This document shows positions 22,395 through 35,235 of a stretch of DNA of 64,000 nucleotides, in pieces (the first letter of the stretch is position 1; every line of letters begins with the position of its first letter). Both the position numbers and the translations under genes were made by a program. Below the pieces are notes generated by a model that saw only the letters and a list, made by a program, of their open reading frames with translations, did not search any database and was not told where the DNA came from. The stretch comes from Sinonovacula constricta (Eukaryota > Mollusca > Bivalvia > Cardiida > Solecurtidae), in NCBI GenBank assembly GCA_007844125.1, contig CM017563.1:29998328-30062327 (forward strand). Direction: 5' to 3'.

Positions 22395-23560
22395 TAAATT
22401 TATATCAAAAGGTCCCTAAATCTATTGTGTAAATTAACATGAAATAAGGTCTCTAAATCTATGGTGTAATTTAATGTGACAAAAGGTCTCTAAACCTATT
22501 GTGTAAATTAATGTGAAATATGGTCTCTAAACCTATTGTGTAAATTAACATGAAATAAGGTCTCTAAATCTATGGTGTAATTTAATGTGAAAAAAGGTCT
22601 CTAAACCTATTGTGTAAATTAATGTGAAATATGGTCTCTAAACCTATTGTGTAAATTAACATGAAATAAGGTCTCTAAATCTATGGTGTAATTTAATGTG
22701 AAAAAAGGTCTCTAAACCTATTGTGTAAATTAATGTGAAATATGGTCTCTAAACCTATTGTGTAAATTAATGTGAAATATGGTCTCTAAACCTATTGTGT
22801 AAATTAATGTGAAATAAGGTCTCTAAACCTATGATCTAAATTAATGTGAAATAAGGTCTCTAAACCTATTGTGTAAATTAATGTGAAATAAGGTCTCTAA
22901 ACCTATGATCTAAATTAATGTGAAATAAGGTCTCTAAACCTACAGTGTAAATTAATGTGAAATAAGGTCTCTAAACCTATGATCTTATTACTGTGAAATA
23001 AGGTCTCTAACTACAGTGTAAATTAATGTGAAATAAGGTCTCTAAACCTATGATCTTATTACTGTGAAATGAGGTCTCTAAACCTATGATCTAAATTAAT
23101 GTGAAATAAGGTCTCTAAACCTACGGTGTAAATTAATGTGAAATAAGGTCTCTAAACCTATGATCTAAATTAATGTGAAATAAGGTCTCTAAACCTACGG
23201 TGTAAATTAATGTGAAATAAGGTCTCTAAACCTACGGTGTAAATTAATGTGAAATAAGGTCTCTAAACCTACGGTGTAAATTAATGTGAAATAAGGTCTC
23301 TAAACCTATTGTGTAAATTAATGTGAAATAAGGTCTCTAATCCTATTGTGTAAATTAATGTAAAATATGGTCTGTAAGCATCTGGTGTAAATTAATGTGA
23401 AATAAAGTCTCTAAACCTATGATCTAAATTAATGTGCAATATGGTCTCTAAAACTATGGTGATGTGATGTATTAGTGTGAAATGAAGTCTCAAACCCTAT
23501 GCAGTAAATTTATGTAGAAAAGGGTCTCATAGCCTATATGATATCATATAAATTAATGTT
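22395..23560. repeat. 37-bp minisatellite, about 30 units
   Basis: The unit is built on 'GGTCTCTAAACCTATTGTGT' followed by 'AAATTAATGTGAAATAA'. Variant unit types alternate: TATTGTGT, TATGATCT, CTACGGTGT and TATGGTGTAATTT. The last 100 bp is degenerate. Confidence 0.95.
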
Positions 23561-26500
23561 TAAAAGGTGTTAAGATGTAAATTAATTAAAATGAGATTGC
23601 ATGTACCTTCACAATCACAATAGTTTTCTAATTCAAAAGGTTAGCATTTCAGAGTGCCAAAACAGTTTATTTTCTTCATTTTAAATACATTTTGTATTAT
23701 ACCATTTACCTGTGAATGTCTGTTAAAATATAATTGGGGAAAAAAATGGGAAGTTACTGTTGTTTTTTTTTATAATTTTTAAACACTTTAAAAATATCAC
23801 TTCTGTTGTATTGTACCAAAATTATGCAATAATATTGGGTTACAAATAATAACTGTGACAAGTAGAATAGTGCAAAATGAATGCATACATGTGAACTCTC
23901 CCACTTTTGGAGAGATTCCCTCTTTTCAGCTTCAACATTATTTGAAAATGAAGGGTGTTTTACACATTTTCAGAAATCTCCCAACTCGGAACCAGGTAAC
24001 TTCCTTCTTTGTTTGTATGAAAATAACAATTCTCCCACTTTACAAGTGAAACTCTCTCTCTCTCTGTGGCCTCAGAAAAAGTTTTTAGTGATGATAAAGT
24101 ACAATCATAGGGAAAAAAAATAAATAAAAAGTAATATTTTCTTGATTTTGGCATATCTAATTCTTATTATTCTTTTTGAGTAAAAAGTTAGTTAAATGTG
24201 CCTTGTTTTGAAATCTTTAGGAGAGCAGTAACATGTTTGATCTTGCTCTTCAAAATTAGAAAACTCTATGACCCAATGAGTCAATACTTTGTGCTTTCAA
24301 AGCAAACAATAGACAGTATTATTAGCAGTAAGTAATACATCGTAAATAAATGCACACAATGTCCAATCATGTGTTAAAACACATAAAAACACATCAATTT
24401 GCAACATTAATTTTTGTTTTTGTACATTTTTTAGAAACTTCAATTTTTACTACTATAAAAGGTAAACTATTTTTTGAAGTTAACTTAGTTTTCATCCAGA
24501 ATCTTGATGATTTCTGAACAAAAGTGTTGAATTTAGTACAATAACATAATTATACATCATTGTCTCTCATGTAAACAATATTTGGGATATTTACGAGATG
24601 TTTAGATTTTTAACCCGTTTTGTGGTAACCTTTTGTGGTAAAATTTTGCATAAGGTTGAAAATTGAAATTTCTCCAAGGTGTTTGAAAACAACTATAAAT
24701 GTCACAAATTTGTTTGTTTTCATGTTGTTTTTTTCTTGATTTTCAGCCATTTAAGGCAAGACAATAAAGATATTTTATCAAGAATCAAGTTTATTACTAA
24801 ACTGGTTTTATAACAAAACGTGTTGTAACAACGCCTTCATGAAGATTTGTTTAAAAAGCATATTCCGTAAACCAAGATTTGTATATATATTATTATTATT
24901 ATGATTATTATTATTATTATAATTATTATAAGAATTAATAACAATGAATATACTTTTTAAGTTTTTGAAGATCTATGTGAAAATGTAAGTTTTACTTTTG
25001 ATAACATTTTACACATGTACTTGGTCATAGCTCTAATTGATTGGTCTTGTGCAACTTACTTTTTATTTAAAATTTTATATTTTTATATTACATGTTGTAC
25101 AAAGGTGAAACTCAAACAAACATATCTGTCTGTCTGTCTGTCTGACTGTACTTCATTATGTATAAATACTTAAATATATAAACAAATACACAATTATGCA
25201 TAGAATTTGTTTATAATAGTTTATACAAAAAATAGTTTTGGCAAATTTATTAATAATGAGCCAGTTGTATAAGCAGAAAACACTTTGTATCACTGTATGA
25301 AAGAACAACTGGGAGAATGTGTTCATGACTTTTCGTCTGTTCATGTAACAAGTATACCTATAAAATGGACAACTCTTGAAAAAAGGTCATTGACATTAGA
25401 TGTATCACCCCGCAGTGTTGCGATGTTTAGATTTTGTGTGGTGAATGTAGTAGTAATCATAGAATCCACACTTTGCAATTTCAGTTATCTTTTATTTGCT
25501 CTGCAACTCGCTTGGCTTAATGTTCTCATTTCTACACAGTTCTGCACTCTCTTCTAATCTTCACTTTCTTTCCTTCCATCACTTATTCATTTCTTAAATT
25601 ATCACTATCTCTTTCTCTTCTTCCTCTGATAAGTTTCTCTGCCCAAATCTTACATTTTCCTTCTCTATTAAGCCCCACCCATTTCTCACATTCCACCAAT
25701 TAGAAGAATTATTAATTAATCTCTCTCATCCATTGGTTCATACATTCAATCATTCTCTAATCACATCAGCTTCTTAAGTCTCTCATACTCCAGCTTGACA
25801 TTCAGCATGGCACTAAGCTCTGATTGCCCATTGTAAGGATTAACTCTGGCTTTGTTAACATCAATGCCATTGAAGGTAGATTTTAGCTGTGACCATATTT
25901 ACTATGCTAATTAAGAAACTTGGTCCAGACATTGGAAGGAAGTTGGTATTTTTTGATCTGGATTAGTTATGTAATCTACATAGAACTAGGGCCATGCATC
26001 CTGCCTGGTGATAGATGTAATTTTAATGATTTTTGATAAATTTATATGCAGTAGGCTTCATAATCAAGTATGAACATTTCATACTCAAGTCTGTAAGATT
26101 TTGATTGTGTGGCAAGCCTTTAACATAAATAAATTAGGGGTTAATGAATATAAATATTAAGCTTTGAGTATGATATAAAAAGATGTTTAACACAATAACT
26201 TTCAAAGCATCAATGATACATTCAGATTTTACATAAACACTGTTAAAACCTTGCTGAACTCATCGTAAGATAAAAACTGGAAGATCACCTTAATCAGTTG
26301 TGTGTGTTTGTGTATGGGTGCATATGTAAGTATTTGTTGAGAGTGTGTATGACTTGGTAATTTATCAATTGCAAATAAACAAAGAACAAAACATTTAAAT
26401 GTATTGTTTCATATGAATCTCCTATAGTCTCCTGTGGTTCTTGACCTGTGACAGTTGCCTTTTAGGACATTGCTACACGTACGTCGCTACGAGGTCACTT

Positions 26501-26683
26501 ATGGACAGCATGTTCTATGTTATGTGATATTGATTTGTAGATGCTCTAGTAAATTATGTTATGTTTTTAATGGGTGATGCAACAGGTACACTCTTGAATA
26601 GTATAAGCTGTTAAAAATGGGCTGTTGTTTGTTTGTTTTTGTTGCTGTTTTTGTTGTTTTTTGTGTGTTTTTCTAAATTACTT
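23561..26683. other. AT-rich intergenic stretch without recognised gene
   Basis: Contains simple repeats, namely (TTA)n at about 24,883-24,930 and (CTGT)n at about 25,126-25,148, and a pyrimidine-rich tract at about 25,555-25,700. Short open frames here show no splice support or family resemblance. Confidence 0.5.
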
Positions 26684-27670
26684 TAGACCTGAGTTAGACC
26701 TGAGTTAGACCCGAGTTAGATCTGAGTTAGACCTGAGTTAGACCAGAGCTAGACCAGAGTCAGACCAGAGTTAGGCCTGAGTTAGACCAGAGTTAGACCT
26801 GAGTTAGACCAGAGTCAGACCAGAGTTAGACCATAGTTAGACCCAAGTTAGACCATAGTTAGACTTGAGTTAGACCAGAGTTAGACCAAAGTTAGACCTG
26901 GGTTCGACCTGAGTTAGACCAGAGTTAGACCAAAGTTAGACCAAAGTTAGACCTGAATTAGACCTGAGTTAGACCCAAATTAGACCTGAGCTAGACCTAA
27001 GTTAGACCGGAGTTAGACCAGAGTTAGACCAAAGTTAGATTAGAGTTAGACCTAAGTTAGACCAGAGATAGACCTGAGTTAGACCAGGGTTAGAGCTAAG
27101 ATAGACCAGAATTAGACCAGAGTTATACCTGAGTTAGACCAGAGTTAGACCTGAGTTAGACCAGAGCTAGACCAGAGTCAGACTAGAGTTAGGCCTGAGT
27201 TAATCCAGAGTTAGACCTGAGTTAGACACCTGAGTTAGACCAAAGTTAGACCAAAGTTAGACCTGAATTAGACCTGAGTTAGACCCGAATTAGACCTGAG
27301 CTAGACCTAAGTTAGACCAGAGTTAGACCAAAGTTAGACCTGGTTCGACCTGAGTTAGACCAGAGTTAGACCAAAGTTAGACCTGGGTTAGACCTGAGTT
27401 AGATCTGAGTTAGACCTGAATTAGACCTGAGTTAGACCCGAGTTAGACCTGAGTTAGACCAGAGTTAGACCTGAGTTAGACCAGAGTTAGACCAGAGTTA
27501 GATCTAAGATAGACCAGAGTTTGATCAGAGTTTGACCTGAGTTAGACCAGAGCTAGACCAGAATTAGATCTAAGATAGACCAGAGTTTGACCAGAGTTTG
27601 ACCAGAGCTAGACCAGAGTTAGGCCTGAGTTAGACCAGAGTCAGACCAGAGTTAGGCCTGAGTTAGACCT
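26684..27670. repeat. 11-bp minisatellite, about 90 units
   Basis: The unit is AGACCTGAGTT with frequent variants (AGACCAGAGTT, AGACCAAAGTT, AGACCCGAGTT). The 11-bp spacing is very regular over 987 bp. Confidence 0.95.
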
Positions 27671-30600
27671 TCAAGACTTTAAAGACCACCCATGCATTCT
27701 AGAAGTGTTGTAAATAACAGCAGTGTGGGAATATTCATTTGTACTTACAACTGTATTTTTTGGATTCATAGAGAAATTTTCTTTATTATGGTTTATGATT
27801 TTAAAAATGAATTTGTCCTTTCATCAAGTAAGTGAACAATTTTATAGGGACATTGATCCGCTTTTTCTTTATTTGAGTTGTATGATTTGTTGTTATGTTT
27901 GTTGAATATATATATTATAATAATTTTGAACTTGTTTGTTAAATAAAATATGTTGTTTTGTAATTTAACTTGTTGCCAGCTGTTACTTTCTGTTCTGCCA
28001 TCGATCGATCATAGCAATATGTATAAACGATGTGAACCATTACCTCTAAAAATATTAGCCATGTTTATTGGGTTTATCATCCCACCAACTGTGGCAACAG
28101 TATTTCAGTTATCTGGAGAGTCAGTAACCATGACCTTGCTCCAAAGACTAAAGCAGAGGGAAAAACTTGCAGAGGCAGAATTTACCTAATGTTTGCCCGA
28201 TGTTTATGGATGTGTAAACAACAACAACAACAAAATATTTGGTTCTGGGTTTTATAAAGAAATAAAATAAGAGCTAAAATATTTAAAAGTACCCAAAATG
28301 GTTTTGTAAAACATTGCTAGAGGTGTAAAATGCAATATTGTATGAATTGTTTACCAAACAATTTACAAAATCAAATTGATGCAAAAGTGACCAAATGGTT
28401 ATACTTTTAGAAAATGATAATTGCATTTATCAATGAATTCTCATTAGAACATCTAATAAGTCTGTATTGCACTAAATATATTAACAAATACATTTTGTAT
28501 ACTATGTATATATTGAGCCAATTTACCTTAAAATTTAAATAATTTAATATTTAAAATATGAAAAAATATCAATTATTATGTGGACTAAAATTGCTTTCAC
28601 AGAAATTTGTTTCAGTTTTATAATTCAACCCCATCAATATTCTTATATTTATATTTAAAAATATAAATGACAATAGTTTCAAAAATAAAAAATAAATAAA
28701 ATAGTAAATGTCTGATCAAAAGTCAGATTTTATGCATAAACTTCAAATCAAGCTTTGACTTATACATGAACCATTAAAGTTTGCTGTCTATATTATTTAA
28801 AAACCATTTCAATAATAACAACAACAACAATATATTATCACAAGCAAAAAGGCGACATGTCAATATCACAGAATTAAACAACATAACAGGCTCACTTAAA
28901 GATACATTTCTCATTTAGATTTTCACATGGTCAAATCCCAGAATATTTTTCACATAACGTTACCTTACAAACATAATTCCTTTTCTTTTCATGTCATCAT
29001 TCTGGATATGTAGTCATACTCAGATACCACTGGCGTAGCTTCCTTTAGGCACTGTACGCAAGTGCCTACATTTTTTTTCAAAAATCAAAATTTTAAAAAT
29101 GCCAACAATGGAAAAATGTAGGGGACGGTGGTTACAGTGTATACATGAGCTTCAGATACTCTAATCACACAATCTTTTGTACCTTATTCCATAGGTACAT
29201 AGATTTTTTAACTGTTACTGAAAAGTGTAGCAAACGCATGTATACAAAATTCTTATATATGAGCCAGTACCCGTATATGCAAAAAATATGTTGACGCTAC
29301 TCTAAGCACAGGGAACCAAGCGAAGGTGACAGAGCGGTTAGCGTTTTAAATATAAACATTAAACATGGCTGAGTACAGTCCTCCTTAACCAGATATCAGT
29401 TCGCCTAGATTTTATGTGAGCATTCCGGACATGGACACCCCCATCCCCGCCCCTAAATTTTATGTGAGCATTCGGGACATGGACACCCCCACCCCCGCCC
29501 CTAGATTTAAAGTGTCTTCACATGCTTTTCTGTCAAGTTACGTCCCTGAATACTACAATGGAAACAGTAAATAATATATATTAGTGACATGAAGCAACAA
29601 TAAGTAAATAGTTGGAACAGGTGGAGAACAAATCTCTGCTGATAGAAATTTCTACAAGTGAGGCCTGTTCATGTGTTACAATATTGCTTAAGGAAATCAT
29701 CAGCATTAACAGAATAATCTTTAATTGAGCTTAAGTCTAACTTAATTACAACAAAGTAGAACAAAAAGTTGCTACTTCCAACTATGAGTTCATAAACTAT
29801 ATAACAAAAAACAAATAAACTCAGTAATAAAAAAATAATAAGAAGAAAAACTTGCAATTGTTGTAGTTGTATAATTATTACTATATAGATCAACTCCTTT
29901 ATTTGTCAACAAAATAAGTATGTATTAAAAATATGATAGATTATCAATTGTAACATATTATAACAGTGTTTTTTACATTTTAACATGTACTCTCATTTTT
30001 AATCACCATATTAAATTCTTTCTTAAACAGCACATTTTGGTCGAGAATTTACCCATCTTTTTCTTTTACTATTTTCTAAAAATAAAATTTGTTTTCAATT
30101 AATATAAAACAATCTGTATGAAAAAAAATAAAACAATTTTCTGCTGCAATGAAGCACAATGACCTGACACCAGCATTAAATCAGTTACAGGTACACTTAT
30201 ACACATGTAGCTGTATATTTGCATCAAAACACTATCTTCATAGAATGTTCTTACATGGCTAATCAATACAGTATACATGTACTCAAGAATAGACACACAA
30301 TTAGAAATGATGGTCCCAAGTATGGCTAAGCAGCTGAACTTGTAACACCTTAGCACCTCACTGAGAGGGTGTAATGTTTCTACATACAAACAGAACATGA
30401 TGAACTCACTATTTAAAGTCCCATCTGACACATGTGTGAAAGCATAAAATGTATTTCTTACTACTGAATGGGATGCAACTTTTCCAAATCTTTCTGATTT
30501 CAAACAATACATTCTTTATTTGATAATTTCATGTAGTTTCATGCATTTATGAATTACTAACCTATGTGTGCAAAAAGAACATCAATTCTCGAGAATGTTG

Positions 30601-31290
30601 TTGCAACATGTGTGTTCTTTTATCAGTTGTTCTGATATTAAATAAAATAGCCAAGATTCAAAACAATACATTAAATGGTAGACAGATTTAATTTAAAAAA
30701 TATTCAGACTGGGAACAAGCTGAAACCAAAATTAAAAAAGAACACAAAAAATAAAACATTTTTCTGTAAGCCAAGCCAGTTACATTTTTAATGAAAGTTT
30801 TGTTCATATTTGGGTGTCAAACCCATGTTGTAAAGGGTAAAGATATGTTGATGTGAATAGAATGATTTTAGATTAAGACATATCAAAAATCTTTGTTAAA
30901 CATGTAAACAATAGCTAACAATAAGTCCCAGAGTTCCAGAGGAGTGGAGAATATCTGATGTGTGTAGCTCTACATCATAATATTCCCACCTAAACCTTAA
31001 GATGTGGGCTATTATGATTTTATCTTACTGAAATGGTAAAAATAAGTATCAGAGATGTATAGGTGAAATCAAGGATGCAGCATTAAAAATATGTCTTATC
31101 TGAATGAATAATCACCAACATTCACCATCATGCAATGACTAACACAGATAAGCCTAACACTTTTCATGATAGATTTTTTTCTTAATCCTCTTTTTACAAA
31201 TAAAAAATAAACAAACTTTAAGGAGTCTGGGTCTACGCTATTTGCTTAAGCTGATCAATTTGTGCTTTGCAGGATAACAGTTCAATCAGA
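27671..31290. other. Intergenic stretch, includes 3' flank of repeat-protein gene 1
   Basis: No coding exon recognised. About 28,065-28,120 resembles the antisense tail of SINE family E ('GGGTTTATCATCCCACC', 'TATTTCAGTTATCTGG'). For the minus-strand gene ending at 31,291, AATAAA at 30,520-30,515 is a candidate polyadenylation signal. Confidence 0.45.
29410..29505. repeat. Two-copy 48-bp tandem duplication
   Basis: Two adjacent near-identical units, each holding 'TTTTATGTGAGCATTC' and 'GGACATGGACACCCCCA' followed by 'CCCCGCCCCTA'. The C-rich half stands out from the AT-rich surroundings. Confidence 0.85.
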
Positions 31291-32229
31291 TCATCGTCTT
31301 TTTCCTGGGGCAGATACTGTATATGTTCGTCCTTGTTCTGCAAATATTTTACTCATTTGACCACGACTGTTTTTCAAAATTTGCTTTGCCTGCTTGGAAT
31401 GGGTTCTGGGGGCAGGTCTGGGGTCAGAGGGCAAATTGGACCCATCATGCATCAGTCTTGACATTCTCCCACCTTTATCTAGGTTTGCATTGTCCATACC
31501 TAGAGCACCAACCTTTGGTGGTGGTTGAGCATCAGTTGGCAACTGTCCATACTTTCCCATCAGGGTTCCCATATATCCCTTGCCTTTCTCAGCAATTTCG
31601 TGAGCTTCTGGCTTGACCCTGGGCTTGTAATCAGGCCTAGATGACATCGATCCATAGCTATGAAGATTTTTGTTCATTTGTCCTCCCCTGTCAAGATCTG
31701 CATTTGCTGCTGCTTCACATTTTACTCTTGGTACTGCTCTAGCAGAATTGGGAAGTTTCTTGGGATCGTGCAATAAATTGCTCATCCGACCACCTTTATG
31801 TTGCTCTGCAGTGTCCTCTGCTTCTGATTTCACTCTTGGTCGTCCAGGAGTATCCGGTCGAAGATGTCCATAATCATTGAACAATGCTGCTGTTTGTTTA
31901 CCTTTGTGACATTCAGCAATTGGCATCCCTGACATAGAGACTCTAGCGACGGAAGACACATCAGGACGTGGAGTAGCTTGGCCATAAAGGAGATTATTCA
32001 CTGTACCATTACGTCCCATCTCATAGTTATTCTTTGCTTCATAGCTAGGACATTTTGGCTCAGGCTTTGGCTCATCAACATACTGTGGTCTGTCAGTAAA
32101 TAAACACAAATTGCCTCTTCCTCTGTTTGCATACTGTTCTGCCTCAGGTTTAACCCGAGCATTTGGTCGTGGAGTGTCTTCTACATTAGTAGAATTAAAC
32201 CCTGGATATGGTTTGCATTCATAGGCCAT
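31291..32229 (-). CDS. Repeat protein 1: about eight 35-38-residue 'KPEA...NxGxM..LM..YG' repeats, unknown family
   Basis: A single-exon coding region of 312 residues. The start is ATG 32,229-32,227 in the strong context ACCATGG. The open frame extends eight codons further upstream but only to a TTG. The protein consists of about eight degenerate repeats. Each begins near P[RK]V[KR]xEA, is followed by an alanine-rich or acidic stretch, then [NK]xGxM, then [LI][MF/L]x[NDK]YG and a Pro-rich linker. Examples are PRVKPEAHEIAEKGKGYMGT and, further on, LDKGGRMSRLMHD. The first three repeats are more diverged, and the end is basic (SAPGKRR). There is no signal peptide or membrane segment, and the high Pro/Gly/Asn content suggests an extended or partly disordered protein. 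A paralogue lies at 62,033-62,671 on the opposite strand. I do not recognise the family or a function. Confidence 0.82.
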   Translation of the reverse strand: MAYECKPYPGFNSTNVEDTPRPNARVKPEAEQYANRGRGNLCLFTDRPQYVDEPKPEPKCPSYEAKNNYEMGRNGTVNNLLYGQATPRPDVSSVARVSMSGMPIAECHKGKQTAALFNDYGHLRPDTPGRPRVKSEAEDTAEQHKGGRMSNLLHDPKKLPNSARAVPRVKCEAAANADLDRGGQMNKNLHSYGSMSSRPDYKPRVKPEAHEIAEKGKGYMGTLMGKYGQLPTDAQPPPKVGALGMDNANLDKGGRMSRLMHDGSNLPSDPRPAPRTHSKQAKQILKNSRGQMSKIFAEQGRTYTVSAPGKRR

Positions 32230-32760
32230 GGTGTCGGTGGGATGAAACAAAAAATGCTCTGAAATGCAGGATATGTTGCTAGAATCCTTATGTAGTCAGT
32301 ATTGACTTTTGGCAGTACAAAGTTGAATGAATTTCATGCACAAATTATACAATATGATAGGATATGATTTTTTATTTTATTCAATTTATGATTTACTAAA
32401 TTAAGTAAAGTTTTATCGTATGTCACAAAACAGAAAAAAATAACTGTGAGACGTATTATTACAACAATTTATATTACTTTGAAAATAACTGAAATTACTT
32501 AATCGAAGGGACTCAATACATATTATTCTTCAGAAGTATGCAAGTCGCGGCATGTTTTTACTCACAGGAAAAATCCAAATGTACTTAATTTGATTAAAAA
32601 CAATTAGATTAGTTATCCATTGTAAAAAAATACCACAGCACTTTAGTGTGCAATGGCGAAAAAGAAAATATAATTAACAACTTACCTGAATTTTTACACC
32701 TGTGCAAGTAACTAATGTCAACAGGAAGTGAATTTTGTAATGAGCCTCGAAGTGGAATCT
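32230..32760 (-). promoter_or_regulatory. 5' UTR and promoter region of repeat protein 1
   Basis: On the minus strand an acceptor 'TGCATTTCAG' ends at 32,259 and a donor 'ATTCAG|GTAAGT' lies at 32,686/32,685. This predicts a non-coding first exon upstream of 32,686, a 427-bp intron, and a second exon starting at 32,258 with 29 bp of leader before the ATG. Confidence 0.55.
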
Positions 32761-32820
32761 ATATCCGGTTTGGCGGCTCGTCTACGATAGCTCGAATTGG
32801 AATATACTAGCAAACAAGAG
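32700..32820. promoter_or_regulatory. CpG-richer patch, candidate bidirectional promoter
   Basis: The segment has more CpG than its neighbours (TCCGG, GGCGG, CTCGTCTACG, AGCTCG) and lies between a minus-strand donor at 32,685 and a plus-strand donor-like 'AAGAG|GTAAAA' at 32,820/32,821. It is the likely start of repeat-protein gene 1 and might also serve a plus-strand transcript. Confidence 0.45.
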
Positions 32821-34990
32821 GTAAAATTATGTGTTTTTACTTGTCCGATTTACTGTTTTTCTTAAAATTTCGCATTCTTAGATGTCTTATCTGGCTTCTG
32901 TGATGTTTGATTGATAAGAATCGGCGGAAAACCAACGTATGTTGATAGTTTTCACGCAGAACTTGCCTAGTAATCCTCGTCATATATGTCCAGATGTGGG
33001 GATATTTAAATGGAAGGGGGTGGGTGTTTGTTAGACATAAGATATTTACTTACGTTTTGGTTAGATTCAACTATTTGCTTAGGTGTTTGTTCCTATTTTA
33101 GTTTTTGTCTTTTAACTCAAAATTGTCTTTATAGTCAAGTATTTTTTTACTGAAAATTAATAATTATTATCAATAAAATTATGTAGCATGGACCACTGTA
33201 TTATCGTCGTACTTGTTTGACTTATCTATTATGTAAATGCACAACAATATCAGCTTATAAACTTTGAATTTGTAAAGGACAACTAATCTCTAAACCAAAA
33301 ATGTACCGAAAAATCAACTTACTTTAAGAAATCTAGGTTAAAGTAAATCTTAGAGGACACAATAATCCTGGCCCTAACGGGGATTCGAACCCGGTCCGCC
33401 AGATCAGTAGTCCAGGCACTCAACCACGTCGCTAAAGGGTTAACCCAACAGCAAGGCTGTTGGAAGTGCCTATATGCACTACAAGGTCAAAGCCATTCTG
33501 TGTTGATTTGCATGTTAAAATATTCAGAATACGCTGGTAATAGAGATGCGTCGATGATACAGAGTTCGAGTATACTTGAAAAGAAAACTATGCCTCAAAG
33601 AATCGCATAGGAAAACCTGATAAGCTGATAAACAAATTTTGCTGAAATTTGTAATCACAAACATTCACTTAAAACACTTTTAGTATTGCTGGTGAAGTCG
33701 AATAATCCACCTCTGGTTATACCAAAATATTCACAAAAATCCCCACCCTTATTGTTGCTTGTGTCAGGACACCAAGTTAATTGGACAAGCAAGTCATTGA
33801 CTAAATGGGGCCAAAGTTAGTGGGATCATATGTAAAATTACATATAATTTGCAAAGTTAAAAAGAATGGTTGCAAAATTATTTGAACTCCTTAGTAAACT
33901 TAATAAAAAAAACTTTAATAGAAAACAAACTGTAATGCATTTTCTAATAATTAACCTCAAACATTCAGGGAAAATATGTGCACACTGAATGATTCTTATC
34001 TCTTAATATATGATTTATAGAGCATGTCAGTAATATAACACTACTAAGATGCTCATGCATAGGAAACCATTTACAGTTGAATAGTGCTTGTCATGATGTT
34101 ACTTAAAACTTGGCCTCCCTGGATACTAGGCAATCCTGTATGCTTGGTTCTCCTATTAACTGGCTTCCCAGAATTAGAATTGTTGTAAGCAGGTTGCACA
34201 CCTGTTGTTACATAAAAGTGGGGAGAAGTGTTCTCCATTAGATTATGTGTTAGTCGTACTATCTAATCTTTGTTTGGTTAATTTAGATGTAGATCAGCAC
34301 TAGGCTTGTGACACATTTTTTACTATATTACAAAGGAACATTTATGCCAAACATAAGCAAAATGATGCACAGTCATAGACAGAAGTCACTTTCCCACTGC
34401 TTACTGAAGTCCCCTTCAGACAGTGAAATTTCAGATTTCATGTTTTCCAAGTGTGGAGAACATGTATAAGTTTCCCTTATTTGGTAAAGTGTTTTAGTTG
34501 ATAATTAAAGTGGTCAGGGACTGTTGTTGTTGTTGTTGTTTTTCATTTTTTGCTGGCAAGAAAAGCAAAACTTTGAAACCATGTTTTAAATAATAGATGA
34601 AAACATCTAATAATTTGTCTGTATATATTTGAGCATGTTGTCTTTCAAAAGGTATCAGGTGTATGGAAATCTTTTTTGTTAACTTGTCTTCAGCAGTGGT
34701 CAAGTAAACTTGTAAAATATTCTTGTTTGATAAAAATTACTATTTGTCCAGACATTTTACTTAGCTTACACACTGGTTAAAAAGTTGTCTATTAGAAGCA
34801 CATTATCATATAAAATGTATAGTTTTACCAGCAGATGGCATGCATGTCTTTGACCTAACCATTCATACATTTGACTTGTTTGCAAAAGCTAAATGAGAAA
34901 AAGATTCTTGTCTGTCCAGCTATCTGAGTTGAACAAGTTGAAACACAGGTTTCCAGGCCAATGGATTATGCTGTCTTAGGGTTAGGATAA
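32821..34990. other. Non-coding stretch downstream of the promoter patch
   Basis: AT-rich, with one antisense SINE (family B) at about 33,340-33,490 and a (TTG)n tract at about 34,520. No exon recognised. Confidence 0.5.
33340..33490 (-). mobile_element. tRNA-derived SINE, family B, antisense copy
   Basis: The plus strand reads 'CGGGGATTCGAACCCGGTCC' (B-box complement) and 'TAACCCAACAGCAAGGCTGT'. It is nearly identical in reverse to the copies at 7,677 and 7,914. Confidence 0.8.
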
Positions 34991-35024
34991 TCACTATCAT
35001 TATATTTAATACTCTAGTCCTCAT

Positions 35025-35235
35025 GCAGGTCAGTAGTCTAGTGGTTAAGACTTTGGACTCCAGATCAGAGGGTCCCGGGTTTGAACCCCGAGATTGACCA
35101 CATGATGTTACTGCTTGAGCAAGACTTTTTGCTGCACATTGCTCCAGGTACCTGAGTACTGGTTCTTCCCAGGAAGTGGACAGCCGAGAGGGATTAATAT
35201 AAGTTGAAAGAACTTGTTTCCTAATCAGCTATACA
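35025..35235 (+). mobile_element. tRNA-derived SINE, family C
   Basis: The head has tRNA-like pairing: GGTCAGT at its 5' end can pair with ATTGACC 70 nt later. The A-box is 'TAGTCTAGTGGTTAAGAC', the B-box 'GGGTTTGAACCCCGA', and the body 'GAGTACTGGTTCTTCCCAGG' and 'GAGAGGGATTAATATAAG'. The shared body argues for a SINE rather than a working tRNA gene. Confidence 0.8.

Noticed and set aside
22395..23560. Array resembling a CRISPR locus (repeats of 37 bp)
   Set aside because: Units are directly contiguous with no unique spacers, in a eukaryotic genome. It is a minisatellite.
27950..28189. 79-codon open frame with a hydrophobic segment
   Set aside because: Part of it matches a SINE family E tail in antisense, and no splice sites or family resemblance support it.
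35032..35101. Functional tRNA gene
   Set aside because: Acceptor-stem pairing is possible, but the anticodon arm is mismatched and the sequence continues into a body shared with several dispersed copies, so it is a SINE head.
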